Positions 36,577-44,860 of a stretch of DNA of 64,000 nucleotides are shown piece after piece. The notes under the pieces are model-generated. The model had not been told where the DNA came from, did no database searches, and saw nothing but the letters and a program-made list of their open reading frames with translations. Within the stretch, counting starts at the first letter, position 1. The number at the start of each line of letters is the position of its first letter. This DNA comes from Nocardioides phosphati (GTDB taxonomy: Bacteria; Actinomycetota; Actinomycetes; Propionibacteriales; Nocardioidaceae): positions 641,949 through 705,948 of the forward strand of contig NZ_BMNI01000001.1 in NCBI RefSeq assembly GCF_014646375.1. The letters are read 5' to 3'. The translations under genes were made by a program, and so were the position numbers.

Positions 36577-36763
36577 GGGGGACAGTCTGGCGGATCGGGC
36601 CAAGGCGGCGGGCCGCGACGCACCGCGGTGGGATGGGGAGCACAGCACCCCAGGTCGTGGTTGCGCCATGCACGCCGGCAGGCCAGTAGCCGGCGCACAT
36701 GGCGGTGGGCAGCCCCGGGACGCGTGACTGATCAGGGGCGCTCGTCGGCAAGTCTACAAGAGA
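36577..36763. other. Non-coding spacer with two nested inverted repeats
   Basis: Between divergent genes, TGGGG/CCCCA (36634-36652) is followed by a larger element at 36664-36704. The larger one has stem CGCCATG/CATGGCG, a two-by-two CA/CA bulge, stem CGCCGGC/GCCGGCG and a nine-base loop. No ORF is convincing. It could be part of a 5' leader for the coiled-coil gene or a small RNA. Confidence 0.45.
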
Positions 36764-36777
36764 TGAAAATGTTTTCA
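36764..36777. promoter_or_regulatory. Candidate ArsR operator
   Basis: TGAAAA and TTTTCA form a perfect inverted repeat around TG, in an AT-rich island of otherwise GC-rich DNA, 51 bases before the ArsR start. Similar AT-rich TGAA-type repeats are bound by ArsR/SmtB repressors. Confidence 0.6.
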
Positions 36778-36827
36778 CATTGCGATATCTTCGTAGAACG
36801 ATCCGCGACCCGGGAAGGATATGGTTG

Positions 36828-37205
36828 ATGCCGACTGCCCACCACGGAAACACCACCGCGGCGGCAGTCATGAGCGTGCCGCTCTACCAGGCGAAGTCGG
36901 AGTTCTTCCGGACGCTGGGCCACCCCGTGCGGATCCGGATCCTGGAGCTGCTCGCCGAGGGTGACCGTGCCGTACGTGAGCTCGGGGTGCAGATACCGGT
37001 CGAGCAGAGCAGCCTGTCCCAGCAGCTCGGGATCCTCCGGCGTACGTCGCTGGTCGCGTCGCACCGCATCGGTGGCGAGGTGATCTACAGCCTCACGGCA
37101 CCCGAGGTCCGCGACCTGCTGCTGGCTGCCCGGCGGATCCTGGGCGACCGGGCTGCGGGCATGGGTGACTTCGAGAACGACCTCGCCGTCGTGCGCCCGC
37201 AATGA
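36828..37205 (+). CDS. ArsR/SmtB-family regulator
   Basis: The 125-residue winged-helix repressor starts at an ATG with GGGAAGGA eight bases upstream. FFRTLGHPVRIRILELLAEG leads to the recognition helix QSSLSQQLGILRR and the wing RIGGEVIYSL. No cysteine pair of the metal-sensing type is present, so it is not an obvious metal sensor and may respond to redox or another signal. Its stop overlaps the SulP start (ATGA), and a palindrome lies upstream. Confidence 0.9.
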   Translation: MPTAHHGNTTAAAVMSVPLYQAKSEFFRTLGHPVRIRILELLAEGDRAVRELGVQIPVEQSSLSQQLGILRRTSLVASHRIGGEVIYSLTAPEVRDLLLAARRILGDRAAGMGDFENDLAVVRPQ

Positions 37206-38914
37206 TGCTGATGGCGTCCTCAGTGGCCGTCCGGCGCCTGCGGGCCCTGTTGCCGACCCGGGCGGACTGGCGTGGCTCGCGATGGGGCCGTGATCTCTCG
37301 GCGGGCATCACGGTCGCGCTGGTGGCCCTGCCGCTCGCCCTGGGGTTCGGCGAGACGGCCGGTCTCGGGGCGGGGGCAGGCGTGGTGACGGCTGTCGTTG
37401 CTGGAAGCCTGGCCGCGATCTTCGGCGGAAGCCGGGTCCAGGTGAGCGGGCCCACGGGTGCCATGACCGTGGTGCTGGTGCCGATCTTCAGTGCACACGG
37501 GCGTGACGGCGTCCTCGTCGTCGGCCTCCTGGCCGGCGTCCTGCTGCTGGTCCTCGCCTTCACCGGCGCGGGCCGGGTGGTCCGCTACGTGCCGACGCCC
37601 GTGGTCGAGGGCTTCACGGCAGGAATCGCCGTGATCATCGCCCTCCAGCAGGTCCCGCTCGTGCTCGGCGTGCACGCGTCCGCCGGGAAGGTGCTGGCTG
37701 TGGCGGTGCGCGCAGCGGGGACGTGGCAACCGGGAACGCAGTGGGTGGCGCCGACCATCAGCGCAGCAACGGTCGTCACGATCCTGCTGGCGGCGCGTCT
37801 CCGTCCGGGCCTGCCCGTCGCGCTTCCCGTCGTCATCGTCCTGGCTCTCGCCAACGACCGTCTCGGATGGGGCCTCTCCGTCCTCGGTGCGGTGCCGTCC
37901 GGGATACCCGCACCCCGTCTCCCGGCGATTCCCTGGGGTGGCCTGGAGTCGCTCCTCCTACCGGCGGTCGCGGTTGCCGCGCTGGCCGCGCTGGAGAGCC
38001 TGCTGTCGGCGAGCGTCGCCGATGCGATGAACGTCGGGCGACGGCACGACCCCGACCGCGAGCTCTTCGGTCAGGGCCTTGCCAACCTCGCTGCACCGCT
38101 GTTCGGCGGCATCCCTGCGACGGCGGCTCTGGCGCGCACCGCGGTCAACGTCCGCGCGGGGGCCACCTCGCGGCTCGCAGCACTCGTGCACGCGGTCGTG
38201 ATCCTCGGGGTCGTCGTCCTCGCCGCGTCGTGGGTGCGGGAGATCCCGCTGGTCGCGCTCGCCGGCGTCCTGGTGGCGACGGCTGTGCAGATGGTCCGCT
38301 TCAGTGCGCTGTCCGCGCTGCTGCGTTCCACGCGCGGCGACGCCGCCACGCTGGTGGTGACCGCCATGGCCACGATCGCCCTCGACCTCGTGCAGGCAGT
38401 GCTGATCGGATTGGTGGTCGCGGGCTTCTTCGCCCTGCGCGCGACGGCCCGGACCGCCGTGCTGTCACCGACTCCGCTCGACGAGGCCGAGCACGTCGGC
38501 GAGGAGCAGGGCCTGCTCGACGAGCACATCGTCGCCTACCGGCTGGACGGCCCTCTCTTCTTCGGTGCGGCCCATGACTTCCTCCTCGAGCTCGCCGAGG
38601 CGTCGCGTGCGCGTGTCGTGATCCTGCGGATGTCGCACGTCACCACCATCGACGCCACGGGTGCGCACGTCCTCGCCGACACGATCCGCCGCCTCGAACG
38701 CCGGGGCGTCACAGTGCTCCTCTCCGGTGTGCAGCCGCAGCACCGGCAGGTGCTGGAGCAATTGGGCGCCTATGCCGGTCTCGCCCACGAACGCCACGTC
38801 TTCGCCTCGACGCCGGAGGCGATCAGCCACGCACGGGTCCACGCGGCTCGCGTCGGCCAGAGGGCCACCCCGAAGTCCGATCGAACCGACCACGCACGAG
38901 GAGAACTCCGATGA
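37202..38914 (+). CDS. SulP-family anion permease with STAS domain
   Basis: A 570-residue transporter. The membrane part (about residues 25-420) begins DLSAGITVALVALPLALGFG and includes GSRVQVSGPTGAMTVVL, GVHAS and NLAAPLFGGIPATAALART. The cytoplasmic STAS domain (about 445-550, DGPLFFGAAHDFL, RMSHVTTIDATGAHVL) follows. Members carry sulfate, bicarbonate or other anions. Coupling to an ArsR regulator is a recurrent actinobacterial arrangement. The substrate is not settled by sequence; no carbonic anhydrase or sulfate gene is adjacent. Confidence 0.92.
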   Translation: MMLMASSVAVRRLRALLPTRADWRGSRWGRDLSAGITVALVALPLALGFGETAGLGAGAGVVTAVVAGSLAAIFGGSRVQVSGPTGAMTVVLVPIFSAHGRDGVLVVGLLAGVLLLVLAFTGAGRVVRYVPTPVVEGFTAGIAVIIALQQVPLVLGVHASAGKVLAVAVRAAGTWQPGTQWVAPTISAATVVTILLAARLRPGLPVALPVVIVLALANDRLGWGLSVLGAVPSGIPAPRLPAIPWGGLESLLLPAVAVAALAALESLLSASVADAMNVGRRHDPDRELFGQGLANLAAPLFGGIPATAALARTAVNVRAGATSRLAALVHAVVILGVVVLAASWVREIPLVALAGVLVATAVQMVRFSALSALLRSTRGDAATLVVTAMATIALDLVQAVLIGLVVAGFFALRATARTAVLSPTPLDEAEHVGEEQGLLDEHIVAYRLDGPLFFGAAHDFLLELAEASRARVVILRMSHVTTIDATGAHVLADTIRRLERRGVTVLLSGVQPQHRQVLEQLGAYAGLAHERHVFASTPEAISHARVHAARVGQRATPKSDRTDHARGELR

Positions 38915-38958
38915 CCCTGTCCACACCCGCGCCGTCCTGTCTCGTGAAGACGAGCTGA
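38911..38958 (+). CDS. 15-codon ORF coupled to the SulP gene
   Basis: An ATG inside the SulP stop (ATGA) opens a 15-residue frame, MTLSTPAPSCLVKTS, with GAGGAG seven bases upstream, better than many starts here. It ends four bases before the next gene's ATG. It may be a translational relay, a micro-protein, or the remnant of a deleted gene. Confidence 0.45.
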   Translation: MTLSTPAPSCLVKTS

Positions 38959-38962
38959 AGGG

Positions 38963-39220
38963 ATGCCCTTGTACTTCCTGCGCGCCATCGAGCGCACCGA
39001 CGGAGCTGCCTGCCATCACGGCACGGAGCTGATCGACCTGCATGATGACATCGACGCCGCCGTGGCCCACCTGCGTGAGGTCGGCACGACGTTCGGCAAG
39101 GTCATCGTCTTCGTCCACCACCTCGACGGTCGCGTCGAGGAGGTCGCGCGCATCGGTCTCGAGCCCAGGGCTGCTCCGGCTGGTGCGCCGACCGTCTCGC
39201 GTGGCGACCATGCGGAGTGA
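38963..39220 (+). CDS. Small hypothetical protein, DUF6894-like
   Basis: The 85-residue protein reads MPLYFLRAIERTDGAACHHG followed by GTELIDLHDDIDAAVAHLRE. The MP-x-YF start and the G-x-EL-x-DL-x6-A spacing resemble the small DUF6894-type proteins (weak resemblance). A beta strand VIVFVHHLDGRVEEVARI follows. GAAGGG lies almost against the ATG, so translation probably depends on coupling to the 15-codon ORF. It belongs to the ArsR-SulP transcription unit. Confidence 0.6.
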   Translation: MPLYFLRAIERTDGAACHHGTELIDLHDDIDAAVAHLREVGTTFGKVIVFVHHLDGRVEEVARIGLEPRAAPAGAPTVSRGDHAE

Positions 39221-39437
39221 CGAGGTGAAGCAGGCGCGGACACGATCCGTGCGTGCCCGCGACCTCAGGTCGGGCCAGTGGATCGTGACGGGCGCCGACC
39301 GGAAGCCGATGAAGGTGCTGGCCGTCTCCCGGCCCGTGCCGGGCGTGTGCCGCTTCACCCTCTACGCCCCGGTGACGGCCCGGCGGTCCTGCCTGACGGT
39401 CCCGCTGACCCAGGCGCTGAAGGTGCTCGAGGACTGA
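39210..39437 (+). CDS. Small hypothetical basic protein
   Basis: A 75-residue protein overlapping the previous gene by 11 bases, starting MRSDEVKQARTRSVRARDLR. The remainder, SGQWIVTGADRKPMKVLAV then RFTLYAPVTARRSCLTVPL, looks like a small beta barrel. A GTG at 39201 would add three residues. No family recognised. It is the last gene before a strong terminator. Confidence 0.55.
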   Translation: MRSDEVKQARTRSVRARDLRSGQWIVTGADRKPMKVLAVSRPVPGVCRFTLYAPVTARRSCLTVPLTQALKVLED

Positions 39438-39462
39438 CGCCTTGGGCCCCGCCTGAACGAAA

Positions 39463-39495
39463 CGAACGCCCCGCCGGTGACCGGCGGGGCGTTCG
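39463..39495. terminator. Strong bidirectional terminator between the ArsR-SulP unit and ccr
   Basis: A perfect 15-base-pair stem (CGAACGCCCCGCCGG with its complement) with a three-base TGA loop, between convergent genes and preceded by A-rich sequence. Confidence 0.85.
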
Positions 39496-39525
39496 CGAGT
39501 GTTGCGCGGATCGGATCCGGAGGGA

Positions 39526-40863
39526 TCAGATGCCGCGGAACAGGTTGATCTTGTCGAGGTGCTTGGCGCGGAGCTCCTCGTTCTTGACGCCCAGGCCCTC
39601 CTCGTCGGCGAGGCAGAGCACACCGACCTTGCCCTGGTGCTTGTTGTGGTGCACGTCGAGGGCGGCCTGGCCGGTCTCCTCGAGCGTGTAGACGCGGGAC
39701 AGGGTCGGGTGGATCTTGCCCTGCGCGACGAGGCGGTTGGCCTCCCACGACTCGCGGTAGTTGGCGAAGTGCGAGGAGATGATGCGCTTGAGGTTCATCC
39801 ACAGGTAGCGGTTGTCGTACTCGTGCATGTAGCCCGACGTGGACGCGCAGGTGGTGATGGTGCCGCCCTTGCGGGTGACGTAGACCGAGGCGCCGAAGGT
39901 CTCGCGGCCCGGGTGCTCGAAGACGATGTCGATGTCCTCGCCGCCGGTGAGCTCGCGGATCGCCTTGCCGAAGCGCTGCCACTCCTTCGGGTTCTGCTTG
40001 GTGCCCTCCTCGTTCCAGAACTTCGGGTCGAGCTCGGAGCGGTTGATGACCATCTCGGCGCCCATGTTGCGGACGATCTGGGCCTTCTCCTCGTTGGAGA
40101 CGACACAGACCGGGTTGGCGCCACCGTTGAGGGCGTACTGCGTGGCGAAGCCACCGAGGCCACCGGAGGCGCCCCAGATGAGGACGTTGTCGCCCTGCTT
40201 CATGCCGCCACCGTTCTTGGAGACCAGCTGGCGGTAGGCGGTGCAGTTGACCAGGCCCGGGGAGGCGGCCTCCTCCCAGGTGAGGTGCTCCGGCTTCGGC
40301 ATGAGCTGGTTGGCCTTGACCATCGCGACGTCGGCGAGGCCGCCGAAGTTGGTCTCGAAGCCCCAGATGCGCTGCGACGGGTCCATCATCGTGTCGTTGT
40401 GGCCGTCGGGGGCCTCGAGCTCGACCGAGAGGCAGTGCGCGACGACGCGGTCGCCGGCCTTCCACTTGGTGACGCCCGGACCGACGGCGAGGACGACGCC
40501 GGCGAGGTCCGAGCCGACGATGTGGTACGGCAGGTCGTGGCGCTTGCCGAGCGCGGACTCACGGCCGTAGCGCTCCAGGAAGCCGAACGTCGAGACCGGC
40601 TCGAAGATCGAGGTCCACACGGTGTTGTAGTTGATCGCGGAAGCCATGACGGCGACGATCGCCTCGCCCGGGCCGATCTCCGGCATCGCGACCTCGTCGA
40701 GGTGGAGCGACTTGCGCGGGTCCTTGTCGCGGGACGCGATGCCCTCGAACATGTCCACCTCGTCCTTGTGGACGGTCATGGCGCGGTAGGACTCGGGGAG
40801 CTCGAGGTTCGCGAACTCCTCAGCCGAAGCCTCGTTCTTGATCGCGTCGAGAATGTTCTGCAC
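39526..40863 (-). CDS. ccr: Crotonyl-CoA carboxylase/reductase
   Basis: The 445-residue medium-chain dehydrogenase reductively carboxylates crotonyl-CoA with CO2 and NADPH to (2S)-ethylmalonyl-CoA. I place the start at a GTG (VQNILDAI) with AGGAG eight bases upstream; longer versions add residues not seen in family members. YRAMTVHKDEVDMFEG, NYNTVWTSIFEPVSTF, GFETNFGGLADVAMVKANQLMP and the NADPH motif WGASGGLGGFA are characteristic of Ccr. The substrate and CO2-pocket residues FEHPGRETFGASVY also match. It is the defining enzyme of the ethylmalonyl-CoA pathway, and can also supply ethylmalonyl-CoA for polyketides. Confidence 0.95.
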   Translation of the reverse strand: MQNILDAIKNEASAEEFANLELPESYRAMTVHKDEVDMFEGIASRDKDPRKSLHLDEVAMPEIGPGEAIVAVMASAINYNTVWTSIFEPVSTFGFLERYGRESALGKRHDLPYHIVGSDLAGVVLAVGPGVTKWKAGDRVVAHCLSVELEAPDGHNDTMMDPSQRIWGFETNFGGLADVAMVKANQLMPKPEHLTWEEAASPGLVNCTAYRQLVSKNGGGMKQGDNVLIWGASGGLGGFATQYALNGGANPVCVVSNEEKAQIVRNMGAEMVINRSELDPKFWNEEGTKQNPKEWQRFGKAIRELTGGEDIDIVFEHPGRETFGASVYVTRKGGTITTCASTSGYMHEYDNRYLWMNLKRIISSHFANYRESWEANRLVAQGKIHPTLSRVYTLEETGQAALDVHHNKHQGKVGVLCLADEEGLGVKNEELRAKHLDKINLFRGI

Positions 40864-40901
40864 GGGGCTGATCTCCTGCGTGGTCAGGTGGGCGGGTGTT
40901 G

Positions 40902-40994
40902 CCGCTTGATTGGGGCGAAGCATAAGCGCGCGCACGGCCTCACGGCAGAGGCTGTGCCGGACGTCTCAAGCCGCTTGAAGAGTCCTTCAAGCGG
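40902..40994. promoter_or_regulatory. ccr control region with three TCAAGCGG sites
   Basis: CCGCTTGA occurs at 40902-40909. A perfect inverted repeat, CCGCTTGAAG/CTTCAAGCGG with an AGTC centre, lies at 40971-40994. A minus-strand -10 candidate, TATGCT (40924-40919), lies between them. The inverted repeat is also placed to act as a hairpin terminator after the epimerase gene, so both roles must be considered. Confidence 0.5.
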
Positions 40995-41023
40995 TCATTT
41001 CTGCGGGTGTTGCCGTGGGTCGG

Positions 41024-41470
41024 TCAGTGGTGTGCGTCGGGGTTCGGCTCGACGAGCTCGACGAGCACGCCGCCGGCGTCCTTCGGGTGGATGAAGTTCA
41101 CCCGCGAGTTGGAGGTGCCCCGCTTCGGCTCCGGGTAGAGCAGGCGCAGGCCGCGCTCGCGGAGGATCTCGCAGACCGCGTCGATGTCGGTGACGCGGTA
41201 GGCGAGCTGCTGCAGGCCCGGACCCGACTTCGCGAGGAACTTGCCGATCGTGGTGTCGGGGGAGAGGGGCGCCAAGAGCTGGATGTGGGAGCCGGTGTCG
41301 CCGACGGCCACCATGGCCTCGCGGACACCCTGCTCCTCGTTGGTCTCCTCGTGCGCGACCTTCATGCCGAACTTCTCGGAGTAGAAGGCGATCGCCTCGT
41401 CGAGGTCGGGAACGGCGATGCCGACGTGGTCGATGGCGATGAACAGGTGCTCAGGAATCTCGACAGTCAT
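41024..41470 (-). CDS. mce: Methylmalonyl/ethylmalonyl-CoA epimerase
   Basis: The 148-residue vicinal-oxygen-chelate enzyme has two beta-alpha-beta modules: FIAIDHVGIAVPDLDEAIAFY (metal His) and LQQLAYRVTDIDAVCEIL, with HIQLLAPLSP and the C-terminal VLVELVEP (metal Glu). It inverts C2 of methylmalonyl-CoA and, in pathway organisms, ethylmalonyl-CoA. It lies between ccr and thiolase, divergent from the latter. Confidence 0.93.
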   Translation of the reverse strand: MTVEIPEHLFIAIDHVGIAVPDLDEAIAFYSEKFGMKVAHEETNEEQGVREAMVAVGDTGSHIQLLAPLSPDTTIGKFLAKSGPGLQQLAYRVTDIDAVCEILRERGLRLLYPEPKRGTSNSRVNFIHPKDAGGVLVELVEPNPDAHH

Positions 41471-41622
41471 GAGCCACATCCTGCCCCAGCGTGCGCCGGC
41501 GCTACGTCGTACGCCGCGTCTCGGGCACCGTGACCGGGTCCACATCCCAATCACCTACTCGCGCGGACGTGGCGACGACTACGCTCGAGAGCATCAACAG
41601 TCTTCAGCACCAGGAGGAATCC

Positions 41623-42813
41623 ATGTCCGGATCCGTCATCGTCGCGGGTGCCCGCACCCCGGTCGGCAAGTTCCTGGGCGGGCTCTCGAGCCTGTCCGCC
41701 GCCGACCTCGGTGGCATCGCGATCAAGGGCGCCCTGGAGAAGGCCGGCATCTCCGGCGACCAGGTCGAGTACGTGATCATGGGTCACGTCATCCAGGCCG
41801 GCGCCGGTCAGATCACCGCGCGTCAGGCTGCCGTCAAGGGCGGCATCCCGATGAGCGTGCCTGCGAACACCATCAACAAGGTCTGCCTCTCCGGCATCAA
41901 CGCGATCGCGCTGGCCGACCAGCTGATCCGCGCCGGTGAGCACGACATCATCGTCGCCGGTGGCATGGAGTCCATGTCGCAGGCCCCGCACGTGCTGCCC
42001 AACTCGCGTGGCGGCACGAAGATGGGCGACTGGAAGCTCATCGACTCGATGATGTACGACGCGCTCCACGACCAGTTCACCAACCAGGGCATGGGCAACC
42101 TGACCGAGGGCTGCAACGCCGCCGGCGCCAAGCTCAGCCGCGAGGAGCAGGACGCCTTCTCCGCGCAGTCGCACCAGCGTGCCGCTGCTGCCTGGAAGAA
42201 CGGCGTCTTCGCCGACGAGGTCGTCCCGGTCACCATCACCACCCGCAAGGGTGAGACGGTCGTCTCCGAGGACGAGGGCATCATCGCCTCCACCACGGTC
42301 GAGTCGCTCGGCGGCCTGCGCCCGGCGTTCGCCAAGGACGGCACGATCACCGCCGGCTCCGCGTCGCAGATCTCCGACGGTGCCGCCGCGGTCGTCGTCA
42401 TGAGCAAGAAGAAGGCCGAGGAGCTCGGCATCGAGTGGCTCGCCGAGATCGGTGCCTCCGGCCAGGTCGCCGGCCCCGACTCGACGCTGCAGCTGCAGCC
42501 GGCCAACGCCATCGAGAAGGCCGCCTCCAAGCAGGGCATCGCCGTCTCCGACATCGACCTCTTCGAGCTCAACGAGGCCTTCGCTGCCGTCGGCATCGAG
42601 TCGGCCCGCCAGCTCGGCGTCTCCGAGGACAAGGTCAACGTCAACGGTGGCGCCATCGCCATCGGCCACCCGCTCGGCATGTCCGGTGCGCGCATCACGC
42701 TGCACCTGGCCCTCGAGCTCGCCCGCCGCGGTGGCGGCACGGGTGCTGCTGCCCTCTGTGGTGGTGGCGGCCAGGGTGACGCGCTGATCATCACGGTCCC
42801 CGCCAAGGCCTGA
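41623..42813 (+). CDS. Acetyl-CoA acetyltransferase (biosynthetic thiolase)
   Basis: A 396-residue thiolase. The acyl-carrying cysteine is in [14 protein letters not shown]; the later [10 protein letters not shown] (His) and [11 protein letters not shown] (second Cys) complete the active site, with NEAFAA. AGGAGG precedes the ATG. It condenses two acetyl-CoA to acetoacetyl-CoA, the entry to the ethylmalonyl-CoA pathway or to polyhydroxybutyrate. It overlaps the meaB start by one base. Confidence 0.95.
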   Translation: MSGSVIVAGARTPVGKFLGGLSSLSAADLGGIAIKGALEKAGISGDQVEYVIMGHVIQAGAGQITARQAAVKGGIPMSVPANTINKVCLSGINAIALADQLIRAGEHDIIVAGGMESMSQAPHVLPNSRGGTKMGDWKLIDSMMYDALHDQFTNQGMGNLTEGCNAAGAKLSREEQDAFSAQSHQRAAAAWKNGVFADEVVPVTITTRKGETVVSEDEGIIASTTVESLGGLRPAFAKDGTITAGSASQISDGAAAVVVMSKKKAEELGIEWLAEIGASGQVAGPDSTLQLQPANAIEKAASKQGIAVSDIDLFELNEAFAAVGIESARQLGVSEDKVNVNGGAIAIGHPLGMSGARITLHLALELARRGGGTGAAALCGGGGQGDALIITVPAKA

Positions 42814-43808
42814 TGAGCTCCACGCACAACGCTGTGACGGCCGGCCGACCCTCGGGTCGGTCGGCCGTTGCCGTTCCCCAGCTCATCGCCGACGCCCGTG
42901 CGGGATCGCCCCGGGCAGTCGCCCGGCTGATCACGCTGGTCGAGGAGGCCTCGCCGCTGCTGCGCGAGGTGATGGCGGCGCTGATGCCGCACACCGGGCA
43001 CGCCCGCATCGTCGGCCTGACCGGCTCGCCCGGCGTGGGCAAGTCGACCTCGACCTCCGCCCTGGTGACCGAGCTGCGCAAGCAGGGGCAGCGGGTCGCG
43101 GTGCTCGCCGTCGACCCGTCGTCCCCGTTCTCCGGGGGAGCGCTGCTGGGTGACCGCGTGCGCATGTCGCTGCACGCCACGGACCCCGACGTCTACATCC
43201 GCTCGATGGCCTCGAGGGGCCACCTGGGCGGTCTCTCGTGGGCGACCCCGCAGGCGCTGCGCGTGCTCGACGCGGCCGGCTTCGACACGATCCTGCTCGA
43301 GACCGTCGGCGTCGGCCAGAGCGAGGTCGAGGTCGCCGGCCTCGCCGACACGACCCTGGTCCTGCTCGCACCCGGCATGGGCGACGGCATCCAGGCCGCC
43401 AAGGCCGGCATCCTCGAGATCGGCGACGTGTACGTCGTCAACAAGGCCGACCGCGACGGCGCGGCGCAGGTCTCCCGCGACCTCCGCGGGATGCTCTCGC
43501 ACTCCGAGCGCGCCGCCGACGCGTGGAAGCGACCGATCCTCAAGACGGTCGCGCAGGAGGGGACCGGTGTGGCTGAGGTCGTCGAGGCGATCGACGCGCA
43601 CCGCGCCTACCTGGAGGCGACCGGGGAGCTCGCGCGCCGGCGTACGAAGCGGGCGCGGGTGGAGGTCGAGGAGATCGCGCTGGGCGAGCTGCGCCGCCGC
43701 TGGGGTGCTGTCTCCGGCAGCGCCGAGCTCGACATGCTGGCCGCCCGGGTGGCCACCGCACAGCTCGACCCCTACGCCGCCGCGGACGAGCTGCTGAAGG
43801 ACCGCTAG
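42813..43808 (+). CDS. meaB: MeaB/ArgK-type GTPase, mutase chaperone
   Basis: The 331-residue G3E GTPase protects and reloads B12-dependent acyl-CoA mutases. The P-loop GSPGVGKST is at residues 71-79, followed by AVDPSSPFSGGALLGDRVRM, then ETVGVGQSEVEVAG (switch/G3) and NKADRDGA (G4). It is translationally coupled to the thiolase and probably serves the mutase at 19716, and any methylmalonyl-CoA mutase elsewhere. Confidence 0.95.
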   Translation: MSSTHNAVTAGRPSGRSAVAVPQLIADARAGSPRAVARLITLVEEASPLLREVMAALMPHTGHARIVGLTGSPGVGKSTSTSALVTELRKQGQRVAVLAVDPSSPFSGGALLGDRVRMSLHATDPDVYIRSMASRGHLGGLSWATPQALRVLDAAGFDTILLETVGVGQSEVEVAGLADTTLVLLAPGMGDGIQAAKAGILEIGDVYVVNKADRDGAAQVSRDLRGMLSHSERAADAWKRPILKTVAQEGTGVAEVVEAIDAHRAYLEATGELARRRTKRARVEVEEIALGELRRRWGAVSGSAELDMLAARVATAQLDPYAAADELLKDR

Positions 43809-43810
43809 AG

Positions 43811-43829
43811 TTAGGGAAGCCTTACCTGT
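43811..43829 (+). promoter_or_regulatory. DtxR/IdeR-like box of the iron-uptake operon
   Basis: The 19-mer TTAGGGAAGCCTTACCTGT matches the DtxR/IdeR consensus at about 14 positions. A TAGAGT -10 candidate (43806-43811) abuts it and overlaps the meaB stop, so a bound repressor would cover the transcription start. Confidence 0.6.
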
Positions 43830-43864
43830 CTTGCAGGTGCCACACAACGCTTCCCGAGGTCCGC

Positions 43865-44860
43865 ATGCTCCGCCACCTGACCGCCTGGCCGGTCGTCATC
43901 GCCGCGCTCGGCGGCGTCGCTGCTGCGGCTCTCGCGGTCGGTGTCCAGCACGTCCCGCTCGCGACGACGTGGCAGGCGCTCACGTCGTACGACGCAGGGG
44001 ACGGGCTCCAGGCGATCGTGCGGGAGCAGCGCCTCCCGCGGCTGGTGCTCGGGCTGGTGGCGGGTGCGTCGCTCGGCCTCGCCGGCGCCCTGCTGCAGGG
44101 GCTGACCCGCAACCCGATCGCCGACCCCGGCCTGCTCGGCATCAACGCCGGCGCCTCACTCGCCGTCGTGGTGGCGATGTGGACGCTCGGTGTGAGCACG
44201 CCGGCGCAGGTCGTGTGGTTCGCCGTCGCCGGCGCCCTGGTGGCGGCGGTCGTCGTCTACGGCGCCGCCTCGCTCGGCTTCGAGGGCGCGACGCCGGTGA
44301 AGCTCGCGCTCGTGGGCGCCGCGCTCACGGCCACGCTCTCCTCCGTCGTCGCGGCGATCCTGCTCACCGACCTGACCACGTTCACCAACTACCGGTTCTG
44401 GATGGTCGGGGCCCTGGTCAACCGGCCGCTCTCGCTCGTGCCGACCGTGGCACCGCTCGCCGTGCCCGGGCTGCTGCTCGCCTTCGCGAGCGCCCGGTTC
44501 CTCAATGCGATGGCGCTGGGGGAGGACGTCGCCCGGTCACTCGGCTTCCGCGTGGAGCGGGGCCGCCTCCTCGTCATGCTCGCGGCGGTGCTGCTCTCCG
44601 CCGCGGCGACCGCGCTGGCCGGTCCGGTCGTCTTCGTCGGCCTGATCGTCCCGCACGCGGCGCGGGCGCTGGTCGGCATCGACTACCGGCTGGTGCTGCC
44701 GCTCACCGCCCTGCTCGGCCCGCTGCTGCTGCTCGGCGCTGACGTCGTCGGGCGCGTGCTGAGCCGCCCGCAGGAGTTCCAGGCCGGCCTCGTCGTCGCC
44801 TTCCTCGGTGCGCCCGTGCTGATCTGGCTGGTCCGCCGTGGGCGGCAGGTGGCGATGTGA
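43865..44860 (+). CDS. FecCD-type iron-siderophore ABC permease, subunit 1
   Basis: A 331-residue permease of the BtuC/FecCD fold with nine to ten helices. RLPRLVLGLVAGASLGLAGALLQGLTRNPIADPGLLGINAGAS is the family signature near residues 58-100, and AGPVVFVGLIVPHAARAL is the second. It starts 36 bases after the DtxR-like box and overlaps the next permease by GTGA. Confidence 0.93.
   Translation: MLRHLTAWPVVIAALGGVAAAALAVGVQHVPLATTWQALTSYDAGDGLQAIVREQRLPRLVLGLVAGASLGLAGALLQGLTRNPIADPGLLGINAGASLAVVVAMWTLGVSTPAQVVWFAVAGALVAAVVVYGAASLGFEGATPVKLALVGAALTATLSSVVAAILLTDLTTFTNYRFWMVGALVNRPLSLVPTVAPLAVPGLLLAFASARFLNAMALGEDVARSLGFRVERGRLLVMLAAVLLSAAATALAGPVVFVGLIVPHAARALVGIDYRLVLPLTALLGPLLLLGADVVGRVLSRPQEFQAGLVVAFLGAPVLIWLVRRGRQVAM

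Noticed and set aside
40864..40935. A longer N-terminus for crotonyl-CoA carboxylase/reductase starting near 40935
   Set aside because: The extra residues do not resemble family N-termini, and AGGAG stands at the right distance from the GTG at 40863.
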